Positions 8,023 to 16,053 of a stretch of 64,000 nt of DNA are shown here, piece by piece. The position numbers were made by a program, and so were the translations under genes. Source of the stretch: Bacillota bacterium (GTDB taxonomy: Bacteria > Bacillota > Negativicutes > Sporomusales > UBA7701); the NCBI GenBank assembly GCA_023415775.1, contig JAEZJM010000020.1, positions 1 to 64,000 of the forward strand, in the 5' to 3' direction. The first letter of the stretch is position 1, and the number at the start of each line of letters is the position of its first letter. The notes beneath the pieces were generated by a model. The model made no database searches. It saw nothing but the letters and a program-made list of their open reading frames with translations, and was not told where the DNA came from.

Positions 8023-9579
8023 ATGGATGTTTCCTCGGCTCCCCAGGCAAAAATCGAGTCTCAGTCTAAACTAACGGAAGCGGAAGAGAAATTCGAACGA
8101 CGCCGCAAAACGATCGGCTGGTTCCTCGGCCCCATCCTCGGACTACTGGTATTCTTCACCCCGATCACCGGCCTTAAGCCGGAAGGCCACACTCTGATGG
8201 CCATCATGACATTCGTAGCCACCTGGTGGATATGCGAGCCTGTGCCCATCCCGGTCACGTCGCTTATTGGCCCTATCCTGGCCGTGCTGTTCGGGGTCGT
8301 ACCGGCGAGGGCCGCCTTCGCTCCCTTTGCCGACCCGCTTATCTACCTCTTCATGGGCAGCTTCATGCTGGCCACGGCGATGATGAGCCACGGTCTCGAC
8401 AAGCGATTCGCCTACGCCATCCTGTCGCTGAAGTGGGTGGGATCGAGCCCGACCAGAATACTGTTCGCCCTCGGCGCCGTTACGGCCCTGTGCTCCGGCT
8501 GGGTGAGCAACACCGCTACCACCGCCATGATGTATCCGATAGCCCTCGGCCTGCTCATGGCCATAAAGGACATGTACAAAGCCAACGGCGAAGATCTCGA
8601 CCTCAACACCTACAAGTACGCCACCGGCATCATGCTGATGACCGCTTACGCCTCCTCCGTCGGCGGCGTGCTGACGCCTGTGGGCACCCCCCCGAACATC
8701 ATTATGATGGGTTTCCTGGAGAAACTGGCTAACGTCAAGATCACCTTCTTCCAGTGGATGGTCTGGGGCTCAGTAGCCATGGTGCTTTACTTCATCCTCA
8801 TGTTCATCGTCCTCAAGCAGATGTTCCCGGCTGGCATCACCAGCATCCCTGGCGCAGAAAGGCTCATCGGCGAGAAACGCAAAGCCCTGGGCCCGTGGAA
8901 AACCGGCGAACGCAACGCCGTTATCGCCTTCACTCTTGCCGTCGTCCTGTGGGTGCTCCCAGGCTTCCTGGCCATAATCTACGGCTCCGACGCCGCCATT
9001 TTGAAAACCTACGGCAAGTACTTCCCCGAAGCAGTTGTCGCGATGATGGCCGGCCTGCTGCTCTTTATCTTGCCGACCAACTGGGAGAAACGCGAATTCA
9101 CCCTCCAGTGGAAAGACGCTGTCAAAGGCATCGACTGGGGCACCCTCATCCTGTTCGGCGGCGGCCTGTCGCTCGGCGCGATGATGTACTCCACCGGTAT
9201 GTCTAAGTGGATTGGCGACGCCATCGTCAAAGCCACCGGCGCAAACTCCCAGGTCGCGATAATCGCCGTCTTCTCCGTCCTGTCACTGTTTATGTCCGAG
9301 CTCACCTCCCACACCGCGGCTACCAACATGGTCGGTCCGCTCGGCATAACCGTTGCCGTCTCAGCCGGCCTCAGCCCGGTGCCGGTTGCGGTTGCCATCG
9401 CCCTAGCGTCTTCGCTCGGCTTCATGCTGCCGGTGTCGACACCGCCGAACGCCATCGTGTATGCCAGCGGTTTGATCCCCATCACCACGATGATCCGCTC
9501 GGGCTTCATCATCGACCTTATCGGTCTTGCGGTCATAACCATCCCGCTCGTAATTTACCTCGTTCAGTGGGTACTGTAG
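8023..9579 (+). CDS. SLC13/DASS-family anion (dicarboxylate) symporter
   Basis: A 518-residue protein with about 12-13 membrane segments. Both SLC13 signature repeats are present: VSNTATTAMMYP (about 163-174) with LTPVGTPPNIIM, and LTSHTAATNMVGP (about 427-439) with LPVSTPPNAIVYA. Family members import succinate, malate, citrate or sulfate with Na+. The next genes encode a Na+-translocating decarboxylase, which fits uptake of a di- or tricarboxylate that is then decarboxylated. A charged cytosolic N-terminus of about 35 residues precedes the first helix. Confidence 0.88.
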   Translation: MDVSSAPQAKIESQSKLTEAEEKFERRRKTIGWFLGPILGLLVFFTPITGLKPEGHTLMAIMTFVATWWICEPVPIPVTSLIGPILAVLFGVVPARAAFAPFADPLIYLFMGSFMLATAMMSHGLDKRFAYAILSLKWVGSSPTRILFALGAVTALCSGWVSNTATTAMMYPIALGLLMAIKDMYKANGEDLDLNTYKYATGIMLMTAYASSVGGVLTPVGTPPNIIMMGFLEKLANVKITFFQWMVWGSVAMVLYFILMFIVLKQMFPAGITSIPGAERLIGEKRKALGPWKTGERNAVIAFTLAVVLWVLPGFLAIIYGSDAAILKTYGKYFPEAVVAMMAGLLLFILPTNWEKREFTLQWKDAVKGIDWGTLILFGGGLSLGAMMYSTGMSKWIGDAIVKATGANSQVAIIAVFSVLSLFMSELTSHTAATNMVGPLGITVAVSAGLSPVPVAVAIALASSLGFMLPVSTPPNAIVYASGLIPITTMIRSGFIIDLIGLAVITIPLVIYLVQWVL

Positions 9580-9642
9580 GAATAAATACCTCAGATGGCG
9601 TAAATTACAAAATATGGAATAACGACAAGGGTGTAGAACAAG

Positions 9643-9688
9643 TCCATGATGTTCCGGCACAGCGGCTGCTGTGCCGGAACATCATGGA
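9643..9688 (+). repeat. 21-bp perfect inverted repeat between transporter and decarboxylase genes
   Basis: Arms at 9643-9663 and 9668-9688 are perfectly complementary around a GGCT loop. There is no T-run, so it is not an ordinary terminator. The apex carries GG-N10-GC (9656-9669) with a GGCAC element, resembling a weak -24/-12 sigma-54 promoter. Possible roles are differential mRNA stability, a regulator site or a promoter. Confidence 0.75.
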
Positions 9689-9712
9689 GCGAACGAGCGA
9701 GGTGAGAAACGG

Positions 9713-10069
9713 ATGGGATCCCCAGTGACGACGAACCCGATTACGATCATGTTCATCAATATGACTGTCGTGTTCGCGGTTCTTTACGGCCTTAGCCTGA
9801 TAATCAGGCTGATTAAGATGGCCGATCCAACGCAAAAAAAAAAGCTAGCTGATCAGGCGCAGCCTATGCTGTCGGTGGTTGAGCAGGCTGCGGCGGCAGA
9901 ATACCGTGACGACGAAGAAGAAACCTGCGTTATTATCGCCGCCGCGGTGGCAGCCTTGGGATACAACGTCGTCGGCATCGCGGCCGTACGCCCGGAAGTA
10001 AGCCGGACGTGGCGGCAGGCCGGCCGGTTTGAGGCGCTCGCCAAAAGGCTTCATGCGGCCAAGAGATAG
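9713..10069 (+). CDS. Na+-pumping decarboxylase gamma subunit (OadG-like)
   Basis: A 118-residue protein with one N-terminal membrane helix (about 10-32) and a cytosolic tail carrying an acidic patch (EYRDDEEETC). This is typical of OadG/MmdD-type subunits that anchor the carboxyltransferase to the membrane beta subunit. ATG 9713 is chosen because GAGGTGAG is 7 nt upstream; the open frame extends further up into the inverted repeat. It is the first gene of a gamma, biotin-carrier, beta operon. Confidence 0.75.
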   Translation: MGSPVTTNPITIMFINMTVVFAVLYGLSLIIRLIKMADPTQKKKLADQAQPMLSVVEQAAAAEYRDDEEETCVIIAAAVAALGYNVVGIAAVRPEVSRTWRQAGRFEALAKRLHAAKR

Positions 10070-10085
10070 CCAGAGAGGTGATAAC

Positions 10086-10490
10086 ATGGAAAAATTACGG
10101 ATAACCTTCAACGGGAAATCATATGAAGTCGAAGTCGAAAGACTTACAGGGACAACAAGCGCGGCACCGAAACCCGCCTGTGCCGCGCCAGCCGCCGTGG
10201 CCGCTGTCCCAGCCCCCGCGCCCAAAGAATCGCCGGCGCCTGCACCCGCAGCTCCCAAAGCCGCGACGCCCGCCGGCGGCCAGGAAGTCTGTGCGCCGAT
10301 GCCGGGCAAGATACTGTCCGTAAGCGCGAAAGCCGGCGACGCGGTCAAGCGCGGCGACGTGCTGCTCATCCTGGAAGCGATGAAGATGCAAAATGAAATA
10401 TTGGCGCCAGCGGACGGGAAAGTGGCCGATGTCCGCGTCTGCGCCGGACAATCCGTCTCGACCGGCGACGTCATGGTCGTGCTGGCCTAG
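10086..10490 (+). CDS. Biotin carboxyl carrier subunit of Na+-pumping decarboxylase
   Basis: A 134-residue protein with a short N-terminal beta region, an Ala/Pro-rich flexible linker (about 27-66) and a C-terminal biotinyl domain (about 67-134). The domain contains the biotinylation motif EAMKMQNE (Lys about 101). Free-standing carriers of this kind occur in methylmalonyl-CoA, glutaconyl-CoA and malonate decarboxylases. Carboxybiotin carries CO2 from the alpha subunit to the membrane beta subunit. It lies between the gamma and beta genes. Confidence 0.88.
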   Translation: MEKLRITFNGKSYEVEVERLTGTTSAAPKPACAAPAAVAAVPAPAPKESPAPAPAAPKAATPAGGQEVCAPMPGKILSVSAKAGDAVKRGDVLLILEAMKMQNEILAPADGKVADVRVCAGQSVSTGDVMVVLA

Positions 10491-10512
10491 CGCCGAATGA
10501 GGAGGGTATTCA

Positions 10513-11637
10513 ATGTTCGAGGCATTTAACGTAGCGCTGCAGGCCGTCTATAACGACAGCGGCTTTACCGCGTTCACCGCCGGCAACGCCATCATGATCG
10601 CAGTGGGCCTTGTACTCATATACCTGGCCTTCGCCAAAGGCTTTGAGCCTTTGCTGCTGTCGCCGATAGCGTTCGGGTGTGTTCTCGCCAACCTGCCGAA
10701 AACGGGGTTTCTCGAAGAGCACGGCGTAATGCAGCTCATCAGCTACGGTATTCAGTACGAAATTTTTCCGCCCCTGATCTTTCTCGGTGTCGGGGCGATG
10801 ACCGATTTCGGTCCCATGCTGGCCAACCCGTCGACCCTGCTGCTCGGTGCGGCCGCCCAGATCGGCGTCTTCGTCTCGCTGTGGGGCGCGATGCTGCTGG
10901 GGTTCAATGTCCAGGAGGCGGCCTCCATCGGCATCATCGGCGGCGCCGACGGACCGACAGCCATCTATCTCACCGTCAAGTTGGCCCCCCACTTGCTGGG
11001 AGCCATAGCCGTCGCCGCCTACTCCTATATGTCGCTCGTGCCGCTCATCCAGCCGCCGGTAATGAAGCTTCTCACCACTCAGAAAGAGCGGGAGTGCGTC
11101 ATGGAACAGCTGCGGCCGGTCTCGAAGTTTGAACGGCTTGCTTTTCCCATTGTCAGTACGCTCGTGATCAGCCTGCTGTTGCCTCCGATCGCCGCGCTGA
11201 TGGGCATGCTGATGCTCGGCAACCTCTTCCGCGAATCCGGCGTAACCGACCGCCTGTCCGACACCTCCCAGAACGCCCTGATCAACATGGTTACGATTTT
11301 CCTCGCCCTGGGCACCGGGCTTACGATGTCGGCGGAAAGCTTCCTCAACCTTAAAACGATCCAGATTATCTGTCTCGGATTGGTGGCCTTCATCGGCGGC
11401 ACCGCCGGCGGCGTCTTGCTCGGCAAAGTGATGTACTATGCCACCGGCGGCAAGGTCAATCCGCTGATCGGCTCGGCCGGGGTATCCGCCGTGCCGATGG
11501 CCGCTCGCGTCAGCCAGATTGTCGGCCAGAAAGCCAATCCAGGCAACTTCCTGCTCATGCACGCCATGGGCCCGAACGTGGCCGGCGTTATTGGCACCGC
11601 CGTCGCCGCCGGCACCATGCTGGCAATGCTGAAATAG
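10513..11637 (+). CDS. Na+-translocating decarboxylase beta subunit (OadB family)
   Basis: A 374-residue membrane protein matching the beta subunit of oxaloacetate, methylmalonyl-CoA and glutaconyl-CoA decarboxylases. Characteristic conserved stretches include [13 protein letters not shown] (about 138-150), carrying the family's essential Asp, and a C-terminal [18 protein letters not shown]. It decarboxylates carboxybiotin and exports Na+. The operon ends here with a terminator. The alpha carboxyltransferase is absent from the window, so the acid substrate cannot be identified. Confidence 0.9.
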   Translation: MFEAFNVALQAVYNDSGFTAFTAGNAIMIAVGLVLIYLAFAKGFEPLLLSPIAFGCVLANLPKTGFLEEHGVMQLISYGIQYEIFPPLIFLGVGAMTDFGPMLANPSTLLLGAAAQIGVFVSLWGAMLLGFNVQEAASIGIIGGADGPTAIYLTVKLAPHLLGAIAVAAYSYMSLVPLIQPPVMKLLTTQKERECVMEQLRPVSKFERLAFPIVSTLVISLLLPPIAALMGMLMLGNLFRESGVTDRLSDTSQNALINMVTIFLALGTGLTMSAESFLNLKTIQIICLGLVAFIGGTAGGVLLGKVMYYATGGKVNPLIGSAGVSAVPMAARVSQIVGQKANPGNFLLMHAMGPNVAGVIGTAVAAGTMLAMLK

Positions 11638-11678
11638 CCCGACTGCCTGAGCGTCCGATACCCAGGACCGCTATAAAG

Positions 11679-11708
11679 CCCCCGTCGCTCCATGGCGCCG
11701 GGGGTTTT
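11679..11708 (+). terminator. Terminator of decarboxylase operon
   Basis: CCCCCG (11679-11684) pairs with CGGGGG (11699-11704), with internal partial pairing, followed by TTTT. Confidence 0.75.
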
Positions 11709-11726
11709 CGAGTAGCGAAGGGCGGC

Positions 11727-11751
11727 AAAAAAAAGACCGCATTACGCGGTC
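11727..11751 (-). terminator. Minus-strand terminator
   Basis: GACCGC/GCGGTC stem (11735-11740 with 11746-11751). Eight As at 11727-11734 read as a T-run on the minus strand. It implies a minus-strand transcript coming from the 11760-12120 region. Confidence 0.6.
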
Positions 11752-12324
11752 ATGAATAGGGTAGGCTCACCCTAACGGAGGATGCCTCCCTATGTGGGGA
11801 GCTGTTAAAGAACGGGCAAGCGCATGCGCTCAGCCAGAAAATAGCGTGGTCTAAGGCTTTAAACGGCAGGAAAAATCACGCATAGGCAAGAAGTCATACA
11901 AAAGTATTGATATAATCTGCTAAACCCTGGTTTCTGGCGATAAGCCGCGCATTTGCCAATGCAAAATGTTTTCTACCAGAAACGCACTCCTGCATTTAAC
12001 AATTGCTGTCAAGTAGCTTGGGAAAATCTCGCCAGACGCGTTCTGGCAAACCCGGCTAGCGAGCTCCCAAAGCGCAAGGCCTCGGGAGGTCGGTGCTAGC
12101 CTCAGTCGGTTCGCCACTACCCCCGGCCGGGTTTGGCGGCACGGTACTAATTGGGGTTGGACATTACTTATTAATGCAAGAAACGTGCCAAAAACGAAAA
12201 ACCCCGGTTTGCAGGATCCCGGTCAGCTTGCCTCCGGCGGGATGCAGGCAATAATGCCTAATAGCGCCTAATGAACGGCAATGATTTTTCCGGAAACATT
12301 GAACACTGAAGGCGCGAAAGTATA
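11752..12324. other. Long intergenic region with several stem-loops
   Basis: Outside the tentative ORF at 11920-12117 there is no convincing gene. Stem-loops include TAGGGT/ACCCTA with GGAGG/CCTCC in 11758-11800 (just before the minus-strand terminator) and GCCAGA/TCTGGC at 12031-12047. Long-range partners AAACCC (11922-11927) and GGGTTT (12129-12134) could close a domain of about 210 nt. I could not match it to a known RNA class. Confidence 0.35.
11920..12117 (-). CDS. Possible small HPr-like protein (65 aa)
   Basis: The GTG-started frame encodes 65 residues. The order GL, then ASGEI, then eight residues, then VKCRS resembles HPr-fold proteins (GL, SxEI, VNAKS). The catalytic His after GL is missing and the C-terminal helix is cut off by TAG. 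The ribosome site is poor (GGGGG only 2 nt before GTG), and third-position GC is lower than in neighbouring genes. A minus-strand terminator at 11727 supports a transcript here. It may be a degenerate or regulatory HPr paralogue, or not a gene. Confidence 0.3.
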   Translation of the reverse strand: MANRLRLAPTSRGLALWELASRVCQNASGEIFPSYLTAIVKCRSAFLVENILHWQMRGLSPETRV

Positions 12325-12360
12325 TATGCAAAAATGCATAATCAAAAAGCGATTTTGCAT
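12325..12360 (+). promoter_or_regulatory. Candidate operator TATGCA-N4-TGCATA
   Basis: TATGCA (12325-12330) and TGCATA (12335-12340) form an inverted repeat, and TTTTGCAT (12353-12360) adds another half-site. It lies 6-52 nt before the sigma-54 regulator start, so autoregulation is possible. Its 14-mer TGCAAAAATGCATA recurs in reverse at 5700-5713. Confidence 0.4.
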
Positions 12361-12376
12361 ACGACGGAGGATTGTA

Positions 12377-13771
12377 ATGCAACATCTCGAGGCCGAGAAA
12401 GAAAACAAGCTATTGTGGAAGATAATTGATTCCTCTTACGATGGGATTTTTCTGACCGACGGGGAGTGCAACATCTTATACTGCAACGAGGCATACCTCA
12501 AAATATCCGGGCTTGACAGAGAGATGCTCAAAGGGAGAAAGATCGATGAACTCGTCAAGGCGGGGGAAATCCCTGATGCCTGTTCGCCCGACGTAATAAG
12601 GACCCGCAAGCCGATGACAAAGGTTATCGACTATTATCACGGCGTTTCCGCCCTGGTAACGAGCATTCCTGTATTCGGCGACGACGGCAATCTGCTGCGG
12701 GTATTCTCCAATGTCCGCGACATTACCGAGCTTGTCAGCATCAGAGAACAAATGAAAAGCAGCGCCGACCTTGCCGAAGAATACCGCCGGCTACTGTGGC
12801 AAGCGGAAAGGACCGGTCGCGACGGCAGTTTTATCGTCGCGAGCCCGGTCATGGAGAATATCTTTAAGCTCGCAGCCAGGGTAGCCCAAGTCTCTTCCCC
12901 GGTGCTTATTCAGGGAGAATCGGGCGTTGGCAAGGACGTTTTGGCCAGATATATCCACGACAGCGGCGAAGAGGCGGAAAAAAGGCCATTCGTCCAGATC
13001 AACTGCAGCGCCATCCCCGAGACCTTGCTCGAGTCGGAGTTGTTCGGCTACGAAGCCGGGGCTTTTACCGGAGCATCCAAAAAAGGCAAGATCGGTCTGA
13101 TCGAGCTTGCCAACAACGGTACCCTTTTTCTCGATGAGATCGGCGAGATGCCGATGTCCCTTCAGGTCAAACTGCTCGACGTCCTGCAGACCAACAGAAT
13201 GTTTCGCCTCGGCGGCACGAAGACCGTCGAGACGAAAGCCCGCATCATCGCGGCGACAAACACCGTCTTGGAGAAAATGATCGAGGAAGGGCGCTTCCGC
13301 CGCGACCTTTTCTACCGGCTCAACGTTATTCCCATATATATTCCGCCGCTGCGCGAGCGCCGCGAGGATCTCGTGCCGCTGATACTGAGCTTCCTCGACC
13401 AGAACAACCGCAAATACAACATGACGAAGAAGATCTCCCCCAAGGTCGTCGATATACTTACCCATTACGCCTGGCCGGGCAACGTTCGCGAACTGCGCAA
13501 CATCATCGAACACATGACTGTGTTGGCCGAAGGAGACACTATCGACGAAAAATGCGTGCCCCTCAGTTTGGCCAAAGCCGCGGGCAAGTCGCTGTTCATC
13601 GAAACCCCCGACTATTTTTCCTCCTTCAACCTCCAGGAAATCAACGACACCGTCGAGCGGGCGGTAATCGAGAAGGCGCTGGCCTCTTTCGGGTCAATGC
13701 GCAACACTGCCGCACACCTGGGGATCGACCTTTCGACACTGGTGCGTAAAAAACGAAAATATAATTTGTAA
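12377..13771 (+). CDS. PAS-containing sigma-54-dependent transcriptional activator
   Basis: A 464-residue regulator with a PAS sensor (about 15-120), a sigma-54 AAA+ domain (about 150-375) and a C-terminal Fis-type helix-turn-helix (about 425-464). The AAA+ domain has Walker A GESGVGKD, the sigma-54 contact loop GAFTGA and Walker B-type LFLDEIGE. ATG 12377 is chosen because GGAGG is 6 nt upstream; the frame is open further back without a better start. Its target may be the decarboxylase operon upstream, whose leader has a weak -24/-12-like site. Confidence 0.9.
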   Translation: MQHLEAEKENKLLWKIIDSSYDGIFLTDGECNILYCNEAYLKISGLDREMLKGRKIDELVKAGEIPDACSPDVIRTRKPMTKVIDYYHGVSALVTSIPVFGDDGNLLRVFSNVRDITELVSIREQMKSSADLAEEYRRLLWQAERTGRDGSFIVASPVMENIFKLAARVAQVSSPVLIQGESGVGKDVLARYIHDSGEEAEKRPFVQINCSAIPETLLESELFGYEAGAFTGASKKGKIGLIELANNGTLFLDEIGEMPMSLQVKLLDVLQTNRMFRLGGTKTVETKARIIAATNTVLEKMIEEGRFRRDLFYRLNVIPIYIPPLRERREDLVPLILSFLDQNNRKYNMTKKISPKVVDILTHYAWPGNVRELRNIIEHMTVLAEGDTIDEKCVPLSLAKAAGKSLFIETPDYFSSFNLQEINDTVERAVIEKALASFGSMRNTAAHLGIDLSTLVRKKRKYNL

Positions 13772-13790
13772 CAACATAGTGTTCTAGCAG

Positions 13791-13826
13791 AAACAAGGTC
13801 TTGCGTCCGCAAGACCTTGTTTTTAT
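13791..13826 (+). terminator. Terminator after sigma-54 regulator
   Basis: Perfect 14-bp stem AAACAAGGTCTTGC/GCAAGACCTTGTTT with a GTCC loop, followed by a T-run. Confidence 0.92.
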
Positions 13827-13845
13827 TGGCTTTTAGCCATATAAC

Positions 13846-13860
13846 GTTTCTTAAAGAAAT
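13846..13860. promoter_or_regulatory. Third XRE-type operator copy, upstream of hemerythrin-like gene
   Basis: GTTTCTTAAAGAAAT matches the GTTTC-N5-GAAAC repeat of the XRE locus (6561, 6626) except for the last base. It lies 73 bp before the hemerythrin-like start, suggesting that the gene belongs to the same regulon. Confidence 0.45.
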
Positions 13861-13932
13861 ATTTTTTTGTGTAGATGCAGAGAAACTTGCCCGGGTGTGA
13901 TAAAATATTGATGCATGTGGGGAGGTGATTAT

Positions 13933-14436
13933 ATGACCACCTATATATTTGGTGGCGAAACTGTTACGGGCGTGGCCGCTTTAAACGGCATGCGGGCCGG
14001 CCTTGTAACCCTGGCCAACCGCTTCTACCGCCAGGCGTTTGACTGCCAGACCTTCGACGAGCAAGAGGATCTTACCGGTGGCTTCCTGAGAAGGTTCATG
14101 GATGGAATGGCAGCATGCTTAGCCTGCGAGGAAGAGATGATGGCCGAACGTTTTTACCCGGATCGCGAAGAGCACCAGCAGGAGCATGACGACTTCATTG
14201 ACAAGCTCTATGCAATGCGGCGCCGGCACAAGCTCGGCGAGCCGGCCATGGCGTTCGAGATTTTCCATGAGGTAAGAGAATGGTTCTTGTCTCACTGGGA
14301 GTACGCCGACGGCAGGCTGTTGCCCTTTCTTGACCGGACGGAGATGTTCAGGGTTGTAGCCGACGCCGGCGTGGCGCCCGGCCCGGCGGGAAAAACCGCG
14401 GTGTACGCTCCGGTCGAGCCGTCGCACGTCAACTGA
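13933..14436 (+). CDS. Hemerythrin-like helical-bundle protein with incomplete metal site
   Basis: A 167-residue soluble protein. The segment EEEMMAERFYP then EHQQEHDDF, and later LSHWEYAD, matches the second half of a bacteriohemerythrin di-iron site (Glu, His, His, His, Asp). The first-helix His and the His normally in HFxxEE are absent; the latter region reads CLACEE. It may bind one metal, or none, rather than O2. ATG 13933 follows GGAGGTGA. A C-terminal tail of about 25 residues is unlike hemerythrin. Confidence 0.65.
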   Translation: MTTYIFGGETVTGVAALNGMRAGLVTLANRFYRQAFDCQTFDEQEDLTGGFLRRFMDGMAACLACEEEMMAERFYPDREEHQQEHDDFIDKLYAMRRRHKLGEPAMAFEIFHEVREWFLSHWEYADGRLLPFLDRTEMFRVVADAGVAPGPAGKTAVYAPVEPSHVN

Positions 14437-14473
14437 CACAAAACCGAGAATTGCGAAAAATACCTTTTCGCAG

Positions 14474-14509
14474 GGCGGGTGGCCAAAGGCCGGCCGCCTT
14501 TATTTTTTT
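14474..14509 (+). terminator. Terminator after hemerythrin-like gene
   Basis: GGCGG and GGCC blocks (14474-14484) pair with GGCC and CCGCC (14488-14498), followed by TTTATTTTTTT. Confidence 0.85.
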
Positions 14510-14536
14510 GCGCCGCGGGCAAAAGAAATATCCAGC

Positions 14537-14566
14537 AAAAAAACCGGCCCCTTAAAGGGGCCGGTT
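14537..14566 (-). terminator. Minus-strand terminator of gene at 14586
   Basis: AACCGGCCCC (14542-14551) pairs with GGGGCCGGTT (14557-14566). The A-run at 14537-14543 reads as T7 on the minus strand. Confidence 0.88.
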
Positions 14567-14585
14567 ACTGTTGCGCAAAATATTC

Positions 14586-14873
14586 TTACCAGCCTTCCCG
14601 GGACGGTCGCTTGACGGTCCGCACAAAGAAATACGGCGGTGAGTCGGCGAGCCAGTCGCGCATCGTCTTTTCGTTTAGGGTCCGGAAATGGCTTACTTCA
14701 AAAAGGCAGTGCATAATCATGCGGTCGGGACTGCGAGTCTGCGAAGTTATCCTGAAGCCTCCAAAATCGGATACCCTCCCGTCCAGCCGCTCTTCGAGCC
14801 AGTGCTGCACATCCGCCTCGGCCAGCGCCAGGAGTTCGGGATACTCCAATGTTATCAGGAACTTGCACCTCAC
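14586..14873 (-). CDS. Hypothetical protein (95 aa)
   Basis: GTG start at 14873 with GAGGGGG 6 nt upstream, and its own terminator downstream. The soluble product, with conserved-looking aromatic positions (HWLEERL, FGGFRITS, HCLFEVSHF), has no domain I recognise. No signal peptide or membrane segment is present. It is monocistronic. Confidence 0.7.
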   Translation of the reverse strand: MRCKFLITLEYPELLALAEADVQHWLEERLDGRVSDFGGFRITSQTRSPDRMIMHCLFEVSHFRTLNEKTMRDWLADSPPYFFVRTVKRPSREGW

Positions 14874-15189
14874 GGTATTCCCCCTCGGTCACAGTTATAA
14901 AAAACAAAAAGGATGCTGCTTTGACAGCCTCCACCTATAGCACCCGATTAAATTGCCTTGAATTCATTATAAATTGCCAGGATACAGATGGCAATACATT
15001 TCAGAATTTATTTTTATTCATCATATCGGAAAATAAAGCCTCAGAGCCGTGATTTTTGAAGGAAAGACAGACACCCCGCAGGGAAGAATTGACACTCGAT
15101 AAAGATAAGAAGTAAAATGAAAATGGTTTTTATAATATGATAACCATTGCAAGTTCGGGCACGGATAACCACAGAAAGAGGGAATTATT
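14874..15189 (+). promoter_or_regulatory. Intergenic region with promoter for hbd operon
   Basis: TTGACA (15089-15094), an 18-nt spacer and TAAAAT (15113-15118) form a good sigma-A promoter about 70 bp before the dehydrogenase gene. AATGGTT/AACCATT arms (about 15123-15150) lie just past the expected start site and could be an operator. Nothing else is recognisable; the left part is AT-rich. Confidence 0.65.
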
Positions 15190-16038
15190 ATGGAGAGCGG
15201 TAAAATATTCGTAGCCGGCGCCGGGCAGATGGGCGCGGGCATTGCTCAGGTGGCGCTGCAGGCAGGCTATGGCGTTGTCCTCTACGACGTTCAGGATGCG
15301 TTTGCGGACCGGGCAGCCGGAAAGATTGCCGACAACCTTCAGAAAGGCGTCGACAAGGGGCGGCTGACGGCGGCGGACAAAGAAGCCTGCCTCGGGCGGC
15401 TCGCGACCGCCACGGCCCTTGACAAAGCCGCGGGCGCGGGACTGGTCATCGAAGCGATCTCTGAAGACGCTGCCGCAAAAAAACAACTCTTCGGCAGGCT
15501 TGACGTCATTTGCGGTCCCGAAGCAATTTTCGCCAGTAACACCTCGTCGATATCCATCACCGAGCTTGCGTCAGCCACCGCGCGGCCGGAGCGGTTCATC
15601 GGCATGCACTTCTTCAACCCTGTGCCAGTGATGAAGCTGCTTGAAATCACCAGAGGCTTGCGCACCGCCGAGGAGACGCTGGCGTTCGCCCTGGCCACGG
15701 GAGAAAAACTAGGCAAGGTGACCGTCGTTGCCAAAGACGTGCCCGGATTTGTCGTCAACCGCATCCTCGACCCGATGCTCAACGAAGCGATCGGTATGCT
15801 CGACGAAGGCGTGGCCTCGGCCGAAGACATCGACAAAGCGATGGTCAACGGCTGCAACCATCCCATGGGCCCGCTCGCCCTCACCGATATGATCGGTCTC
15901 GACGTTCTGCTGGCGATCATGGAGGTGCTGTACAGCGAATACGGCGACCCCAAATATCGCCCCGCCCCGCTGCTCAGGAAGATGGTGCGGGCCGGCTGGC
16001 TCGGCCGCAAAAGCGGTCGCGGTTTTTATCAGTATTGA
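15190..16038 (+). CDS. 3-hydroxybutyryl-CoA dehydrogenase
   Basis: A 282-residue protein of standard length. It has an N-terminal Rossmann domain ([15 protein letters not shown], about 8-22), the catalytic region [12 protein letters not shown] and [15 protein letters not shown] (His of the dyad), and a C-terminal dimerisation domain (about 185-282, [13 protein letters not shown]). It oxidises 3-hydroxyacyl-CoA to 3-ketoacyl-CoA with NAD(P)+, or the reverse in butyrate formation. It is 15 bp from the crotonase gene, so the two form an operon. No thiolase is adjacent. Confidence 0.92.
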   Translation: MESGKIFVAGAGQMGAGIAQVALQAGYGVVLYDVQDAFADRAAGKIADNLQKGVDKGRLTAADKEACLGRLATATALDKAAGAGLVIEAISEDAAAKKQLFGRLDVICGPEAIFASNTSSISITELASATARPERFIGMHFFNPVPVMKLLEITRGLRTAEETLAFALATGEKLGKVTVVAKDVPGFVVNRILDPMLNEAIGMLDEGVASAEDIDKAMVNGCNHPMGPLALTDMIGLDVLLAIMEVLYSEYGDPKYRPAPLLRKMVRAGWLGRKSGRGFYQY

Positions 16039-16053
16039 GAGGAGAGGATATAA

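Noticed and set aside
11752..11830. M-box (Mg2+) riboswitch on the minus strand
   Set aside because: CGTTAGGGTGAG resembles the M-box CGUUAGGUGAGGCUCC core, but the rest of the aptamer is missing, and the segment runs directly into a terminator with no downstream transporter gene.
12040..12120. c-di-GMP (GEMM) or cobalamin riboswitch on the plus strand
   Set aside because: GGCAAACCC and GCCACT fragments resemble parts of these aptamers, but the GCAAAGCC/CUAA core and the B12 core are absent.
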